This document shows, piece by piece, positions 52,313 to 62,704 of a stretch of 64,000 nt of DNA. The position numbers and the translations under genes are program-made. The notes beneath the pieces were generated by a model. The model worked only from the letters and a program-made list of their open reading frames with translations. It was not told the origin of the DNA and did not search any database. The stretch spans positions 1 to 64,000 of the forward strand of contig WGNG01000008.1 in assembly GCA_016124675.1 (NCBI GenBank), written 5' to 3'. This stretch comes from Alphaproteobacteria bacterium (GTDB taxonomy: Bacteria > Pseudomonadota > Alphaproteobacteria > Caulobacterales > Maricaulaceae). Positions within the stretch are counted from its first letter, which is position 1, and each line of letters opens with the position of its first letter.

Positions 52313-52678
52313 TCACTCCCAGTCCAGGGCGCCCTTGCGCCACTCGTACAGGAACCCCACCGTCAGCACGGCCAGGAACACGATCATAGACCAGAAGGCG
52401 AATATGTTCCCCTCGAACACCGGGAATATCCACGGGAAGAGGAAGGCCACCTCCAGATCGAAGATGATGAACAGGATGGCGACCAGATAGAATCGCACGT
52501 CGAACTTCATGCGCGCATCATCGAAGGCGTTGAACCCGCATTCATAGGTCGACACCTTCTCGGAGTCCGGATCAGACGGCGCCAGCACGAAGGCGGCCAG
52601 AATGAACGCGATGCCGAGCACGGCTGCGATGCCGGTGAAAATGGCGATGGGCAGATATTCCAAGAGCAGCGCGTTCAT
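52313..52678 (-). CDS. nuoA: NADH-quinone oxidoreductase subunit A
   Basis: 121 aa, three helices. [41 protein letters not shown] has the conserved cysteine loop and the glutamate/aspartate in FDLEVAFL. First gene of the operon, separated by 3 nt from nuoB. Confidence 0.97.
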   Translation of the reverse strand: MNALLLEYLPIAIFTGIAAVLGIAFILAAFVLAPSDPDSEKVSTYECGFNAFDDARMKFDVRFYLVAILFIIFDLEVAFLFPWIFPVFEGNIFAFWSMIVFLAVLTVGFLYEWRKGALDWE

Positions 52679-52966
52679 CCGCGTCGCATCCCTTGCAGCG
52701 AAGGTCCTGATCCGGGCCCCGGCCCCGGCCTGCGAGCCCGGTCCCGATCGCGGCGGAAGCTAGTGCGGTGCGTCATGGCCCGCAAGACGAAACCACTGCT
52801 CGGGCGCGGTCATATCGCCGCTGAAACCGGCTTTATTTGCAAACGCTTCTCAACTGCAAACATTTGTGTGTCCGCAATTTCACTTCGCCGACGGACCGCA
52901 CCATGTTAGCGCGTCTGACAGGGGCGGCGTCCGGGTTGGCGCCGGCCGTTTTCTTGGAGACCGCGT
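52679..52966. promoter_or_regulatory. divergent nuo / MacAB-type exporter intergenic region
   Basis: 288 bp with no gene. It must hold the nuo promoter (minus) and the exporter promoter (plus). TGCAAAC occurs twice in one orientation, at 52838-52844 and 52855-52861, 17 bp apart, in a short A/T-rich island; this is a candidate regulator site. I could not assign a clear -35/-10 pair. Confidence 0.4.
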
Positions 52967-54463
52967 GTGACACGCAAGCTTCTGGCGCTGGCCGCCATAG
53001 CGGCCGCCGGCGCGATCGCCGTGTGGTTCTTTCTGCTGCGCGACCCGGGAGCGGACGCGGGCGGGCTCGAAATCGAGACCGCCGCGCTGGAGCAGCGCGA
53101 CCTGTCGCGCATCGTGTCCTCGTCAGGGCGCATCGCGCCGCTGGTGACGGTGGAGGTCGGCTCCCAGCTGTCCGGCCAGATCGAGGCGCGCAATGTGGAC
53201 TTCAATGATGCGGTGACCGCCGGGCAGGAGCTGGCCCGCCTCGACCCGCAAACCTATGCGACGCGCGTGCGTGAGGCCGAGGCGAGCCTGGAGGTCGCGC
53301 GCTCACAGGTGAGCGTGTCCGAAGCCAACGCCCAGCGCGCCCGCGCCGAGCTCACCGCCGCTGAACGCGCGTTTGACCGGGCCGTGTCCCTGCGCGAGCG
53401 CGGCACCTTCTCCGAAGCGCAATATGACAACGCCGAATCGGCTTTCCGCAGCGCCCAGGCCGGCGTCGCCGTGGCGGACGCCAATCTGCGCAATGCCCGC
53501 GCGGGGCTGCAGCAGCGCGAGGCGAGCCTTGAGAGCGCGCGCGTCGATCTGGAGCGCACCTTCATCCGCTCGCCCATTGACGGGGTGGTGATCGACCGGC
53601 GCATCGATGTGGGTCAGACCGTGGCGGCCAGCCTCAACGCCCCGATCCTGTTCCTGATCGCTCAGGATCTGTCGCGCGTGCAGATCGAGGCGCAGATCGA
53701 CGAGGCCGATATCGGCGACATCGCCAACGGCCAGCCGGTCACCTTCGACGTCGACGCCTATCCGGGCGTGGCGTTTGACGGCGTGGTGACACAGGTGCGC
53801 CTGGCCGCCCTCGCCGAGCTGAACGTGGTCACCTACACGGTGGTGATTGAAGCGGACAATCCGCGCCAGCGCCTGCTGCCGGGGATGACGGCGAATGTCT
53901 CCATCGTCACCGGCACGGTGGACGGCGCGCTGGCGGCGCCCAACGCCGCCTTGCGCTTCACCCCGCGCGGCGCGGCCGAAGCGCTGGTGGAAGAAACAGC
54001 CGCAGAGGGTCCCGCCGGCGGCGGCCGCGCCCAGGGCGGCGCCCCGGGCGGCAGCGGGCAGATGCTTGATCAATTGGCCCGGGAGCTGGAGCTCACCGAC
54101 GACCAGCGCCGCGATGTGCAGCGCGCCTTCCAGGAGGCGTTCACGCGCATGCGCGCCCAGGCCCAGGCGCAGGGCGCAACGGGGGCCGCCCCCAACCCGG
54201 CGGCGTTCCAGGCCCAGATCCGCTCAGCGCTCGCCCAGGTTCTGACCAGCGACCAGCTGGCGCGCTATGACGCTTTGTCAGCCGAACGCGCGAGCCGGCG
54301 CGATGATATCCGGCGCGGAACCCTGTGGGTGCAGACCGCTGACGGCCGCATCCAGGCACGCCAGGTGGGCCTGGGCCTGTCGGACGGCCAGTATACCCAG
54401 ATCATTGGCGGACAACTGGCTGAAGGCGAGCGCGTGGTCGTGCGCGTGCGCGAGGCGGGATAG
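52967..54463 (+). CDS. MacA-like periplasmic adaptor with an inserted helical domain
   Basis: 498 aa, from GTG 52967 behind TTGGAGA. One N-terminal membrane anchor (residues about 4-25), then the adaptor core: a lipoyl half (SSSGRIAPLVTVEVGSQLSGQIEA), a long alpha-hairpin (about 95-190) and the beta-barrel with FIRSPIDGVVIDRRIDVGQTV. Typical MacA is about 370 aa. The extra length is a segment at about 345-447: a Gly/Ala-rich linker, two helices starting LARELELTDDQRRDVQRAF and LAQVLTSDQLARYDAL that resemble Spy/CpxP-type repeats, then the normal membrane-proximal domain resumes. The partner ABC genes follow at once. Confidence 0.85.
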   Translation: MTRKLLALAAIAAAGAIAVWFFLLRDPGADAGGLEIETAALEQRDLSRIVSSSGRIAPLVTVEVGSQLSGQIEARNVDFNDAVTAGQELARLDPQTYATRVREAEASLEVARSQVSVSEANAQRARAELTAAERAFDRAVSLRERGTFSEAQYDNAESAFRSAQAGVAVADANLRNARAGLQQREASLESARVDLERTFIRSPIDGVVIDRRIDVGQTVAASLNAPILFLIAQDLSRVQIEAQIDEADIGDIANGQPVTFDVDAYPGVAFDGVVTQVRLAALAELNVVTYTVVIEADNPRQRLLPGMTANVSIVTGTVDGALAAPNAALRFTPRGAAEALVEETAAEGPAGGGRAQGGAPGGSGQMLDQLARELELTDDQRRDVQRAFQEAFTRMRAQAQAQGATGAAPNPAAFQAQIRSALAQVLTSDQLARYDALSAERASRRDDIRRGTLWVQTADGRIQARQVGLGLSDGQYTQIIGGQLAEGERVVVRVREAG

Positions 54464-55143
<680 letters not shown>

Positions 55144-55147
<4 letters not shown>

Positions 55148-56397
55148 GCCTGATGGCGGCCGTGCTCGTGGCGCTTACCGCCCTGCGGATCAATGCGCTG
55201 CGCTCCTTCCTGGCGATCCTGGGCGTGATTTTCGGCGTGGCGGCGGTGATCACCACCGTCTCGCTGGCCGACGGCGCGCGCGACGCGGTGGAAACGCGCA
55301 TCGCCGCGCTGGGCGCCAACACGCTCAACATTTCGGCCGGGTCACGCTCGCGCGGCGGGCGCCAGGGCGGGGCCGGGTCTGACGTGCCGCTCAATGACGC
55401 TGACGTCAACGCGCTGCGCACCGAGCTCGACTTCATCAGCGCGGCCTCCGGCCTGGTCCAGGCGGGCGTCACGGCCGTCGTGGACGGCGCCAACTGGCCC
55501 ACCACACTGGTGGGGTCGAACGCCGATTATCTCGACGTGCGCGACTGGAGGTTGACAGAGGGACGGATGTTCAACGAGGGCGAGGTCCAGCGCGCCAGCC
55601 GGCTGGCCGTCATCGGCCAGACCCCGGCGCGCGAGCTGTTTCCGTCCGGAGGAGCGCTGGGCGCCACGATCCGGGTCAACAGCCAGCCCTATGAAGTCGT
55701 GGGTGTCCTCAGCGATCTGGGCGCCGGCGCGTTCGGCCAGGACCAGAACGACGTGCTGCTGGCGCCGGTGTCCACGGTGCGCTCGCGCGTGGCGGGCTTT
55801 GCCCGCGCCGGCGTGCGCGACCCGGTCCAGCAGGTCTGGGTCAAGGTGGCGCCCGGCGTCGACATGGCCGCTGCCACGGCGGAGCTGGAAGATTTCCTGC
55901 GGGTGCGCCGCAACGTGGCGCCGGGCGCGGAAGATAATTTCTCGGTACGCAATTTCGCCGATCTCATCCGCGCCTTCACTGAAACCCAGCGCGTGCTGGG
56001 CCTGTTGCTGGCCTCGGCCGGGCTGATCACCCTTCTGGTGGGCGGGATCGGGATCATGAATGTGATGCTGGTCTCGGTCACCGAGCGGACGCGCGAGATC
56101 GGCCTGCGCCTGGCGGTCGGCGCGCGCCGGCGCGACATCCGCAACCAGTTCCTGATCGAATCTGTGGTGCTGTGCTCACTCGGCGGCGTGATCGGGCTGG
56201 GCGTCGGTGTCGCCGTAGCTGCAACCATCGAGTCCTTCGGACCGGCGCTGGGCCTCACCGGACTGGCGGTGTCGGTCGAACCCTCCATCGCGGTCGTCGC
56301 CATCGGCGCTGCGGCGACGGTGGGCATATTGTTCGGCTTCTATCCGGCCTTACGCGCCAGCCGCCTCGATCCCATCGAGGCGCTGCGCCACGAATAG
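55144..56397 (+). CDS. MacB-type ABC transporter permease
   Basis: 417 aa. TM1 near residues 15-40 (LRSFLAILGVIFGVAAVITTV), a large periplasmic MacB_PCD domain (about 45-270), then three helices of the FtsX domain including LITLLVGGIGIMNVMLVSVTERTREIGLRLAVGARRRDIRNQFLIESVVL. It transmits ATPase motion to the adaptor and an outer-membrane channel (not encoded here). The substrate could be a peptide, lipid or macrolide-like compound. Confidence 0.93.
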
Positions 56398-56414
56398 GAC
56401 GAAAGCGTCCGGGA

Positions 56415-56735
56415 TCAGCGCCGCGAGGCGGCGGCGATGATCCGCCACGCGATCCAGATCGGCACCACGATGACTGCGCCCAGCGCGAGGTAGCGCAGCG
56501 CCCAGCCGAGCGTCGATCCGATGGAGTCAAAGAACGCCGTCCAGGCCCGTCCGACCGCGCCGAAGAAATCCACCCACAGATCAGCCGGGTCGACGTTGAA
56601 GGCGGCGAGCGCCAGACCGACCACGACGCACAGCACCACCAGGATGACGATATCGCTGGGCCTTACGGCGGCGAGGCGCCGCCAGAAGCCTGGACGGGCG
56701 CGCGGGGCGTCGGTGTCGTGGGGCAGCTGGTTCAT
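56415..56735 (-). CDS. DUF6460 family membrane protein
   Basis: 106 aa from ATG 56735 behind GAGGAGAG. RPSDIVILVVLCVVVGLALAAFNVDPADLWVDFFGAV and the second helix ALRYLALGAVIVVPIWIAWRI give two membrane spans with an amphipathic linker between them, matching the DUF6460 pattern. Function unknown. The longer upstream frame is the MscS tail in another frame and is rejected. Confidence 0.72.
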   Translation of the reverse strand: MNQLPHDTDAPRARPGFWRRLAAVRPSDIVILVVLCVVVGLALAAFNVDPADLWVDFFGAVGRAWTAFFDSIGSTLGWALRYLALGAVIVVPIWIAWRIIAAASRR

Positions 56736-56802
56736 GCGTCGCTCTCCTCGTTCAAGCTGTGGCCACCGATGCCAGCCGAATGCGGCGCAATCGCGGCGTA
56801 TC

Positions 56803-57927
56803 TCAAGCGTCCGGGCGCGTTTTGCGGACCCGTCTGGCGGGTGGGGCAGGCGGCTGCGCCGGCGCGCCGTCATCGCCCGGCGCATCGCCTTTGCCCGCCG
56901 CGCCGGTCTTGGCGGCGCGCGCCGCGCGGGGCTTGCGGGCGGTTTGGCGTGCGGCCGGTTCGGGGGCCGGTGTGGGCGCGGGCAGCGCCTCCTCCACCCG
57001 GGCATGGGTCAGGTCGGCGGCCAGTTTGACGGCCTTTGCAGCCGTTGCGATCACATCGCGGCTGCGCGCAGGCGACGGCTTGGACGGCCCGGTCGTTCCC
57101 TTCTCGACCATGACCTGGTGGGGGAAGGGAATGGAGATGCCTGCCGCATCAAACGCGAGCTTGATGCGCCGGTTGGCGTCCCAGAAGACGCTCCAGAAGT
57201 CCGGGGTGTTCACCCAGGCGCCGGCGAAAAAGTCGATGGAGGAATCGGCGAAACGGCTGATCTCCACCAGCACTGCCGGCTCCTTGTGGACGCGCGCGTC
57301 AGCCTCCAGAACCTGGCGGATCACCTCGCGGGCCAGCTCCAGATCGGTGTCGTAATCCACTGAAACCGTGAAATCGACCCTGCGGGTCTCGTGCTTGGAG
57401 AAATTCGTGATGACATTGCCCCAGGAACCGCCATTGGGAACAATGATCTGCTTGTTGTCAGGCGTACTGAGCTCGGTAAGGAAGAGATTGATGTCCCTGA
57501 CTGTGCCCTTTGTGCCGGCGATGTCGACGAAATCGCCGATCCGGTAGGGGCGGAAGAAGACGATCATCACCCCCGCCGCCACATTGGACAACGTGCCCTG
57601 GAGAGCCAGGCCGACGGCCAGCGTCATGGCGCCGAGCGCAGCCACCAGCGAGGTTGTCTCCACACCGAAGCGGGTCAGCACGGCGATCACGACCACCGCG
57701 ATGGTCACGTATTTCACGATCGAGGAGAAGAAAACCGCCAGCGTGTTGTCGATGCGCGGATGCGCCAACGCCCAGGCGCGCACGCGCCGGGAGATGAAGC
57801 CGGCGGCATACAGGCCGGCGACCAGAATCAACGCGGCCAGCGCGACGTTGGAGACCACGGTCAGAGCGACCGTGGCGAGCCAGTTGGTGATCTGGTTGAG
57901 CTCGAGCGTGACGTTGGCGGCGTCCAT
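56803..57927 (-). CDS. MscS-family mechanosensitive channel
   Basis: 374 aa. N-terminal helices (about 15-75), then the pore helix with VAALGAMTLAVGLALQGTLSNVAAGVMIVFFRPYRIGDFVD, the classic MscS TM3/beta-domain join, and IIVPNGGSWGNVITNFSK. The cytoplasmic cage ends near 285; an unusual low-complexity tail of about 80 residues rich in Ala, Pro, Arg and Lys follows. It releases solutes on hypo-osmotic shock. Confidence 0.92.
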   Translation of the reverse strand: MDAANVTLELNQITNWLATVALTVVSNVALAALILVAGLYAAGFISRRVRAWALAHPRIDNTLAVFFSSIVKYVTIAVVVIAVLTRFGVETTSLVAALGAMTLAVGLALQGTLSNVAAGVMIVFFRPYRIGDFVDIAGTKGTVRDINLFLTELSTPDNKQIIVPNGGSWGNVITNFSKHETRRVDFTVSVDYDTDLELAREVIRQVLEADARVHKEPAVLVEISRFADSSIDFFAGAWVNTPDFWSVFWDANRRIKLAFDAAGISIPFPHQVMVEKGTTGPSKPSPARSRDVIATAAKAVKLAADLTHARVEEALPAPTPAPEPAARQTARKPRAARAAKTGAAGKGDAPGDDGAPAQPPAPPARRVRKTRPDA

Positions 57928-58019
57928 GAGCGTCCCCCCGTCTGGTCAGGTGGTCAAATGAATCACCGTGCAGCCTTTAGCAGGCCCCAGTGATGATTCG
58001 AACCCTTCTTGGACCCGCC

Positions 58020-59516
58020 CTAGCGGAAGGGCGGCTCGTCAAAGCTGCGCAGCTTGCGCGAATGCAGCGCGGCGGAGCCTTCGCGCTTGAGGATCTCGAT
58101 AGCCTCGATGCCGGCCGCCAGATGCTCTGACACCGAGCGCTGGTAGAAGCGGTTGGCGGCGCCGGGCAGCTTCAGCTCGCCGTGCAGCGGCTTGTCGGAG
58201 ACGCACAGCAGCGTTCCGTAGGGCACGCGCAGGCGGAAGCCGTTGGCGGCGATGGTGGCGCTTTCCATGTCCACCGCGATGGAGCGCGACTGGTTGATGC
58301 GCCGCGCTTCCTGATAATAGCGCAGCTCCCAGTTACGGTCGGCATAGGTCACCACCGTGCCGGTGCGCAGGCGGCGCTTGAGCGCCTCGCCCTTGTCGCC
58401 GCTCACGGTTTCCACCGCCTTGTGCAGGGCGACCTGGATCTCGGCGATGGGCGGGATCGGGATCTCTACCGGCAGATCGCGGTCCAGCACGCTGTCATAA
58501 CGCAGGTATGCGTGGGCCAGCACGTAATCGCCCAGGCGCTGGGAATGGCGCAGGCCCCCGCAATGGCCGACCATCAGCCAGCATTCGGGGCGCATCACGG
58601 CCAGGTGGTCGGTGATGTTCTTGGCGTTGGACGGCCCCACGCCGATATTGACCAGCGTGATGCCGCGCCCGTTCGGCGCAATCAGGTGATAGGCGGGCAT
58701 CTGGAAGCGCTGCCAATGCGCGCTCATCACCTCGCCCAGGGCGTCAGGCGTGTCGGCGTCCACGCGCACCAGCCCCGCCGCCGACAGAGCGATATAGTCG
58801 TTGTCTTCCTTGAGCTGGCGCACCGCCCATTCCACGAAGGCGTCGACATAGCGGTGATAGTTGGTGAACAGGATGAAGTCCTGCACGTCAGTAAACGGCG
58901 TGCCGGTATAGTGACGCAGGCGCGAGAGCGAATAATCGGTGCGCGCCGCATCAAACAGCGACAGCGGGCGCGGGCGCCCGGGCTTTGAGGGCCGTTCGCC
59001 ATTGGGCAGGGCGTCGTCGATGGTGGCCAGATCCGCGTAGGGGAAGTGGCGCACCAGCTCGGCGGGGCTCACCTCGTCGAGATCCAGCTCGCTACCGTCG
59101 AGCACATAGGAGAACGGGATTTCCTGCGTCGACAGGCCGGTCTCGATCACCACCGGGTATTCATCGGCCAAGAGCTGGATCTGTTCGGTCAGATAGCGCC
59201 GGAACAGGGCAGGGTGGGTGATGGTGTTGGCATAGACGCCGGCTTCGGAAAACTTCCCGAAGGCGCGGCTGACCGGCGGGACCGGGCCTTTGGGCTGATA
59301 GGTGATGCGCAGTTCGGGATAGGCAAAGGCGCCCCCTGCCCGGCTGGCGGGCGACGGCGGAGTTCCGCTCGTCAGAAACGCCTTCAGCGCGGCGCGCAGA
59401 TTGGCGACGGACGCTTCGTAAAGCGCATCGAGCCGGTCAACCGCCGCATGGGCGTCATCGGCTGCCTCGAACGTCGCCAGAACCGCGTCCGGCGCGACCG
59501 CGCGCACCAGGGACAA
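58020..59516 (-). CDS. amn: AMP nucleosidase
   Basis: 498 aa. N-terminal AMN domain (SRAFGKFSEAGVYANTITHPALFRRYL, DYSLSRLRHYTG) and a phosphorylase-like domain with GITLVNIGVGPSNAKNITDHLAVMRPECWLMVGHCGGLRHSQRLGDYVLAHAYLR and IAVDMESATIAANGFR. It hydrolyses AMP to adenine and ribose-5-phosphate, for adenylate balance and adenine salvage. The start is TTG 59516, served by GAGG inside the end of the preceding gene, 3 nt away. Confidence 0.94.
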   Translation of the reverse strand: MSLVRAVAPDAVLATFEAADDAHAAVDRLDALYEASVANLRAALKAFLTSGTPPSPASRAGGAFAYPELRITYQPKGPVPPVSRAFGKFSEAGVYANTITHPALFRRYLTEQIQLLADEYPVVIETGLSTQEIPFSYVLDGSELDLDEVSPAELVRHFPYADLATIDDALPNGERPSKPGRPRPLSLFDAARTDYSLSRLRHYTGTPFTDVQDFILFTNYHRYVDAFVEWAVRQLKEDNDYIALSAAGLVRVDADTPDALGEVMSAHWQRFQMPAYHLIAPNGRGITLVNIGVGPSNAKNITDHLAVMRPECWLMVGHCGGLRHSQRLGDYVLAHAYLRYDSVLDRDLPVEIPIPPIAEIQVALHKAVETVSGDKGEALKRRLRTGTVVTYADRNWELRYYQEARRINQSRSIAVDMESATIAANGFRLRVPYGTLLCVSDKPLHGELKLPGAANRFYQRSVSEHLAAGIEAIEILKREGSAALHSRKLRSFDEPPFR

Positions 59517-59519
59517 GGG

Positions 59520-59735
59520 CTAGTCCTCGCGCTTGACGAAGGTCACTGCGAACAGCGGCTCGCCGTCAAAGGCCGGCTTGGTCTTGCCGTCCTCGTCGAT
59601 GATCTCGAACACGGTCGGCGCGATCCGCCCCTCCATCCGGTAGCCCTTTTCGGCCATGTGCCCGCGGTGAAACTCCAGCGCAGCGGCAGAGAAGGTCTTG
59701 GCAAGATAGGTGATGCGGTGCGGATCGGCGGCCAT
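59520..59735 (-). CDS. small conserved protein upstream of amn
   Basis: 71 aa from ATG 59735 behind GAAGGAG. Soluble, with DPHRITYLAKTFSAAALEFHRGHMAEKGYRMEGRI and a beta-rich second half. I recognise no named family. The 3-nt spacing to the amn TTG, whose ribosome-binding site lies in this gene, makes amn translation depend on it. Confidence 0.7.
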   Translation of the reverse strand: MAADPHRITYLAKTFSAAALEFHRGHMAEKGYRMEGRIAPTVFEIIDEDGKTKPAFDGEPLFAVTFVKRED

Positions 59736-59825
59736 GGGGCGCTCCTTCAAGATCGGGCTGGCGTTGACGTCACTCCTAGCGGCTTCGCGCCAGGGAACCA
59801 AGTCCCCTCGCTCCAAAGCTGCCTG

Positions 59826-60770
59826 CTAGAGCCGGCTGCGCGCACCGGCGGCGGCGTCAATGCGCAGCGCCGTCTCCAGCGCCAGACGCCCGTCCTCGCC
59901 ATCCGCCGCCGGATAGCCGGTTCCGTGACCGCGGACCGCGTCGAGGAAGGCCGCCACATTCGCGCCCAGGCTGTCGCGGGCGGCGCCGGCGTCGGCGAAG
60001 TCCGGGTTCAGCGCAAGGCCGGGCGAGGCGGCGAAGGTCCGGGCGATGAAATCGACCTCCACCGAGCGGCCGTCGGCGTAAGCGATCTGCATCACGCGGT
60101 CGCGCGCCTCGGCGACCCGGCTCGATTCCAGCTCGGCGGTCAGACCCGATGCAAATTCCAGCGTGCAGCGCACATGGTCGGCGAGCCCCGCACGGCCGTC
60201 GATCATCTGCGCCTCGACCCGGCCGGGCGCGCCGCCCGCCAGCGCCAGCACCAGATCGATATCGTGGATCATCAGGTCCAGGGTCACCGACACATCGAGA
60301 TTGCGCGCGCTGGGCACGCCCATGCGCCGCGCTGACAGGGTGCGCGCGGGCGCCAGATCGCCAAACAGCCCCATGGCGTCAAAGACAAAGCGCTCCTGGT
60401 GCCCGACTCGCAGGACGAGATTGCGCTGCGCCGCCAGCTCAGCGAGTTCGCGCGCCTCCTCCACCGTCGCCGCCAGCGGCTTTTCCACCAGCACCGCCCG
60501 GCCCGCGAGCAAGGCGCGGCGCACCGCGTCGTGGTGAAACACGGCGGGGCTCGCCACGGTGATGACATCGCACGCCTCGATGAGGCCGTTGAGGCTGTCA
60601 AAGGCGCGTCCGCCCTGCGCGGCGCAGACGGCCCGGGCCCGGTCGCTGACCGGGTCGAACACGCCCATGAAGTCCACGCCGGCCGCGCTTGCATATTTCG
60701 ACGCGTGATAGCCGCCGAACACGCCGGCGCCCACGACGCCGGCCCGAAGCAGTTTTGGATGATGTGTCAT
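59826..60770 (-). CDS. Gfo/Idh/MocA family oxidoreductase
   Basis: 314 aa. Rossmann start RAGVVGAGVFGGYHASKYA, then VEKPLAATVEEARELAELA with the catalytic lysine of the EKP motif; the C-terminal domain has HDIDLVLALAGG with its acid/base histidine. An NAD(P)-dependent sugar or sugar-nucleotide dehydrogenase. The short form resembles the UDP-GlcNAc 3-dehydrogenase (GnnA) type, but no lipid A genes are near, so I leave the substrate open. Confidence 0.83.
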   Translation of the reverse strand: MTHHPKLLRAGVVGAGVFGGYHASKYASAAGVDFMGVFDPVSDRARAVCAAQGGRAFDSLNGLIEACDVITVASPAVFHHDAVRRALLAGRAVLVEKPLAATVEEARELAELAAQRNLVLRVGHQERFVFDAMGLFGDLAPARTLSARRMGVPSARNLDVSVTLDLMIHDIDLVLALAGGAPGRVEAQMIDGRAGLADHVRCTLEFASGLTAELESSRVAEARDRVMQIAYADGRSVEVDFIARTFAASPGLALNPDFADAGAARDSLGANVAAFLDAVRGHGTGYPAADGEDGRLALETALRIDAAAGARSRL

Positions 60771-60897
60771 GGCGCGCAGGTAAACCAGCGCGCGCGCGCC
60801 TGCAACAGGCTTGAAGGCGCGGCGTGTCGCGCCTTGTCCGCAAGCGGCAACTGTTTAATCCTGCGGGCCAGACCCGCCATAAGGAAGCACACTCAAT

Positions 60898-61899
60898 ATG
60901 AAATCCCGTGAAATCCGCCTCGTCCGTCACTTCACCGGCCCGGTGAAGCCTGAGTATTTCGAGCTGGCGGAGGCCGATATCCCGGCGCCCGGGCCCGGCG
61001 AGGTGCAGGTGCGCAACGCCTTCCTGTCCGTCGATCCGTACATGCGCGGCCGGATGATCGGGATCCGCACCTATGTGGACCCCTTCCAGCCGGGCCAGGT
61101 GATGGACGGCGGCGCGGTGGGCCAGGTGACGCAATCCAATGCCGACGGCTTTGCGCCAGGCGACTGGGTGCTGAGCATGCATGGCTGGCGCGAGGCGTAC
61201 ACCGCGCCGGCCGCCGGGCTGATGAAGATTGACGCCAATCTCCTGCCCGCGCAGGCCTATCTGGGCCTGGCCGGCATGACGGGCCTGACAGCCTATGCGG
61301 GCCTGAAGCGCATGATTGGCCTGAAAGAGGGTGAGACGCTGTGGATGAGCGCCGCGGCGGGCGCCGTCGGCTCGGCCGGTGTGCAGTTCGCCAAGGCGAT
61401 GGGCGCGCATGTGGTGGCCACGGCCGGAGGGGCGGACAAGACCGCCTTCTGCCGGGAGATCGGCGCCGATGCGGTAGTGGACTACAAGGCTGTGAGCGAT
61501 CTCGCGGGCGCGGTGCGCGAGGCGGCCAAGCCCCTGGGCGGGGTGGACGCCTATTTCGAGAACGTCGGCGGCGACCATCTCCAGGCCGCCTTGGACGTGA
61601 TCAAGCCGTTCGGGCGCATCGCCGCCTGCGGAATGATCGCGCGCTATAATGACGATACGCCGATGCCCGGCCCCACCAACCTCACCCAGATCGTCGGCAA
61701 GAAGCTGACCATTCGCGGCTTCATCGTCACCGACCATTTTGACCTTCAGCGCGAGTTTATCGGTGATTTGTCCAGATGGATGATCGCCGGCCAGGTGCAG
61801 ATGCGCGATACGGTCTATGACGGCATTGCACGCGCACCGGAGGCTTTCATGGGGCTGTTTACCGGCGCCAATACCGGCAAGATGCTGGTCAGGCTTTGA
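60898..61899 (+). CDS. NADP-dependent oxidoreductase, zinc-free MDR family (CurA/PTGR-like)
   Basis: 333 aa. FLSVDPYMRGRM near residue 45, GMTGLTAYAGL near 123, AAAGAVGSAGVQFAKAMG (nucleotide-binding) and FENVGGDHLQAALDVIKPFGRIAACGMIARYN are signatures of the zinc-lacking medium-chain reductases that reduce enone double bonds. No zinc cysteines. Followed by a thioesterase gene overlapping its stop. Confidence 0.9.
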   Translation: MKSREIRLVRHFTGPVKPEYFELAEADIPAPGPGEVQVRNAFLSVDPYMRGRMIGIRTYVDPFQPGQVMDGGAVGQVTQSNADGFAPGDWVLSMHGWREAYTAPAAGLMKIDANLLPAQAYLGLAGMTGLTAYAGLKRMIGLKEGETLWMSAAAGAVGSAGVQFAKAMGAHVVATAGGADKTAFCREIGADAVVDYKAVSDLAGAVREAAKPLGGVDAYFENVGGDHLQAALDVIKPFGRIAACGMIARYNDDTPMPGPTNLTQIVGKKLTIRGFIVTDHFDLQREFIGDLSRWMIAGQVQMRDTVYDGIARAPEAFMGLFTGANTGKMLVRL

Positions 61900-62315
61900 G
61901 CGGCGGCCCGTCATCCGACGACCTCAACCGCATCGGCGCAGGCAAGCTGCCTGGGCTGATCGGGATCGAGATCACCGACGCCGGGACGGGGCGCGCCGCC
62001 GGGCGCCTGACGGTGCGTGAGGCGCTGCTGGCGCCCAATGGCTTCCTGCATGCGGCGAGCGTAATCGCGCTCGCCGACACGCTGGCGGGTTATGGCGTGA
62101 TGGCCAGCCTGCCCGAAGGCGCGAGCGGGTTCACCACGGTGGAGCTGAAATCGAACTTCCTGGGGACCGCGCGCCAGGGCGTGGTGCTCGGCGAGGCGGT
62201 GATGGTGCATGGCGGGCGCACCACCCAGGTCTGGGACGCGCGGGTCTGGCGCGGGAACGATGAGCGCGCCATCGCCCTGTTCCGCTGCACCCAGATGATC
62301 CTTTACCCGCGCTGA
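61896..62315 (+). CDS. PaaI-family (hotdog-fold) thioesterase
   Basis: 139 aa, from TTG 61896 overlapping the reductase stop (TTGA). LLAPNGFLHAASVIALADTLAGYGVMASLPEG contains the hotdog helix with the conserved histidine and aspartate positions, and FTTVELKSNFLG the following strand. It likely hydrolyses an acyl-CoA, possibly the product of the upstream reductase. The 3' end overlaps a convergent small gene by 13 nt. Confidence 0.85.
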   Translation: MSGGPSSDDLNRIGAGKLPGLIGIEITDAGTGRAAGRLTVREALLAPNGFLHAASVIALADTLAGYGVMASLPEGASGFTTVELKSNFLGTARQGVVLGEAVMVHGGRTTQVWDARVWRGNDERAIALFRCTQMILYPR

Positions 62316-62494
62316 AGCGGACTGCGGCGCATCAGCCGGCCGAGCGCAAAACCGCCCACACACGCCGCCACAAAGGCGGCCAGAAGCGGATTTTCGAACA
62401 TGTGGACGAATCCGGCATAGGCCAGACACGCCGCCGCGACCGCGAATCCCGCCGCGCCAAGCCTGTCCAGCCATGAGACATGTGTCCGGTTCAT
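62303..62494 (-). CDS. small two-helix membrane protein
   Basis: 63 aa. WLDRLGAAGFAVAAACLAYAGFVHMF and PLLAAFVAACVGGFALGRLM are two hydrophobic helices with glycine-rich packing; a basic C-terminus follows. The ribosome-binding site is weak (AGGGAA). I recognise no family. It overlaps the convergent thioesterase by 13 nt. Confidence 0.5.
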   Translation of the reverse strand: MNRTHVSWLDRLGAAGFAVAAACLAYAGFVHMFENPLLAAFVAACVGGFALGRLMRRSPLQRG

Positions 62495-62704
62495 GTTTCC
62501 CTACAGGCAAGGAGCGGGCCGTCCGGGGAGGCTTTGTTTACCATACGGATGAATTGCTGCACCTGCGGGCCAGTTATATCAGCGAAATCGCCCGTATTGC
62601 CTTGCAAAGCGCCGTCAGAATCGCGCTTGATGCCTCGCGTTCAGCACTGGTGCGCCAAGCGATCCCCGCTTTGGCGAGCCCAAAACCAAAGGGGGGATCC
62701 CTCA

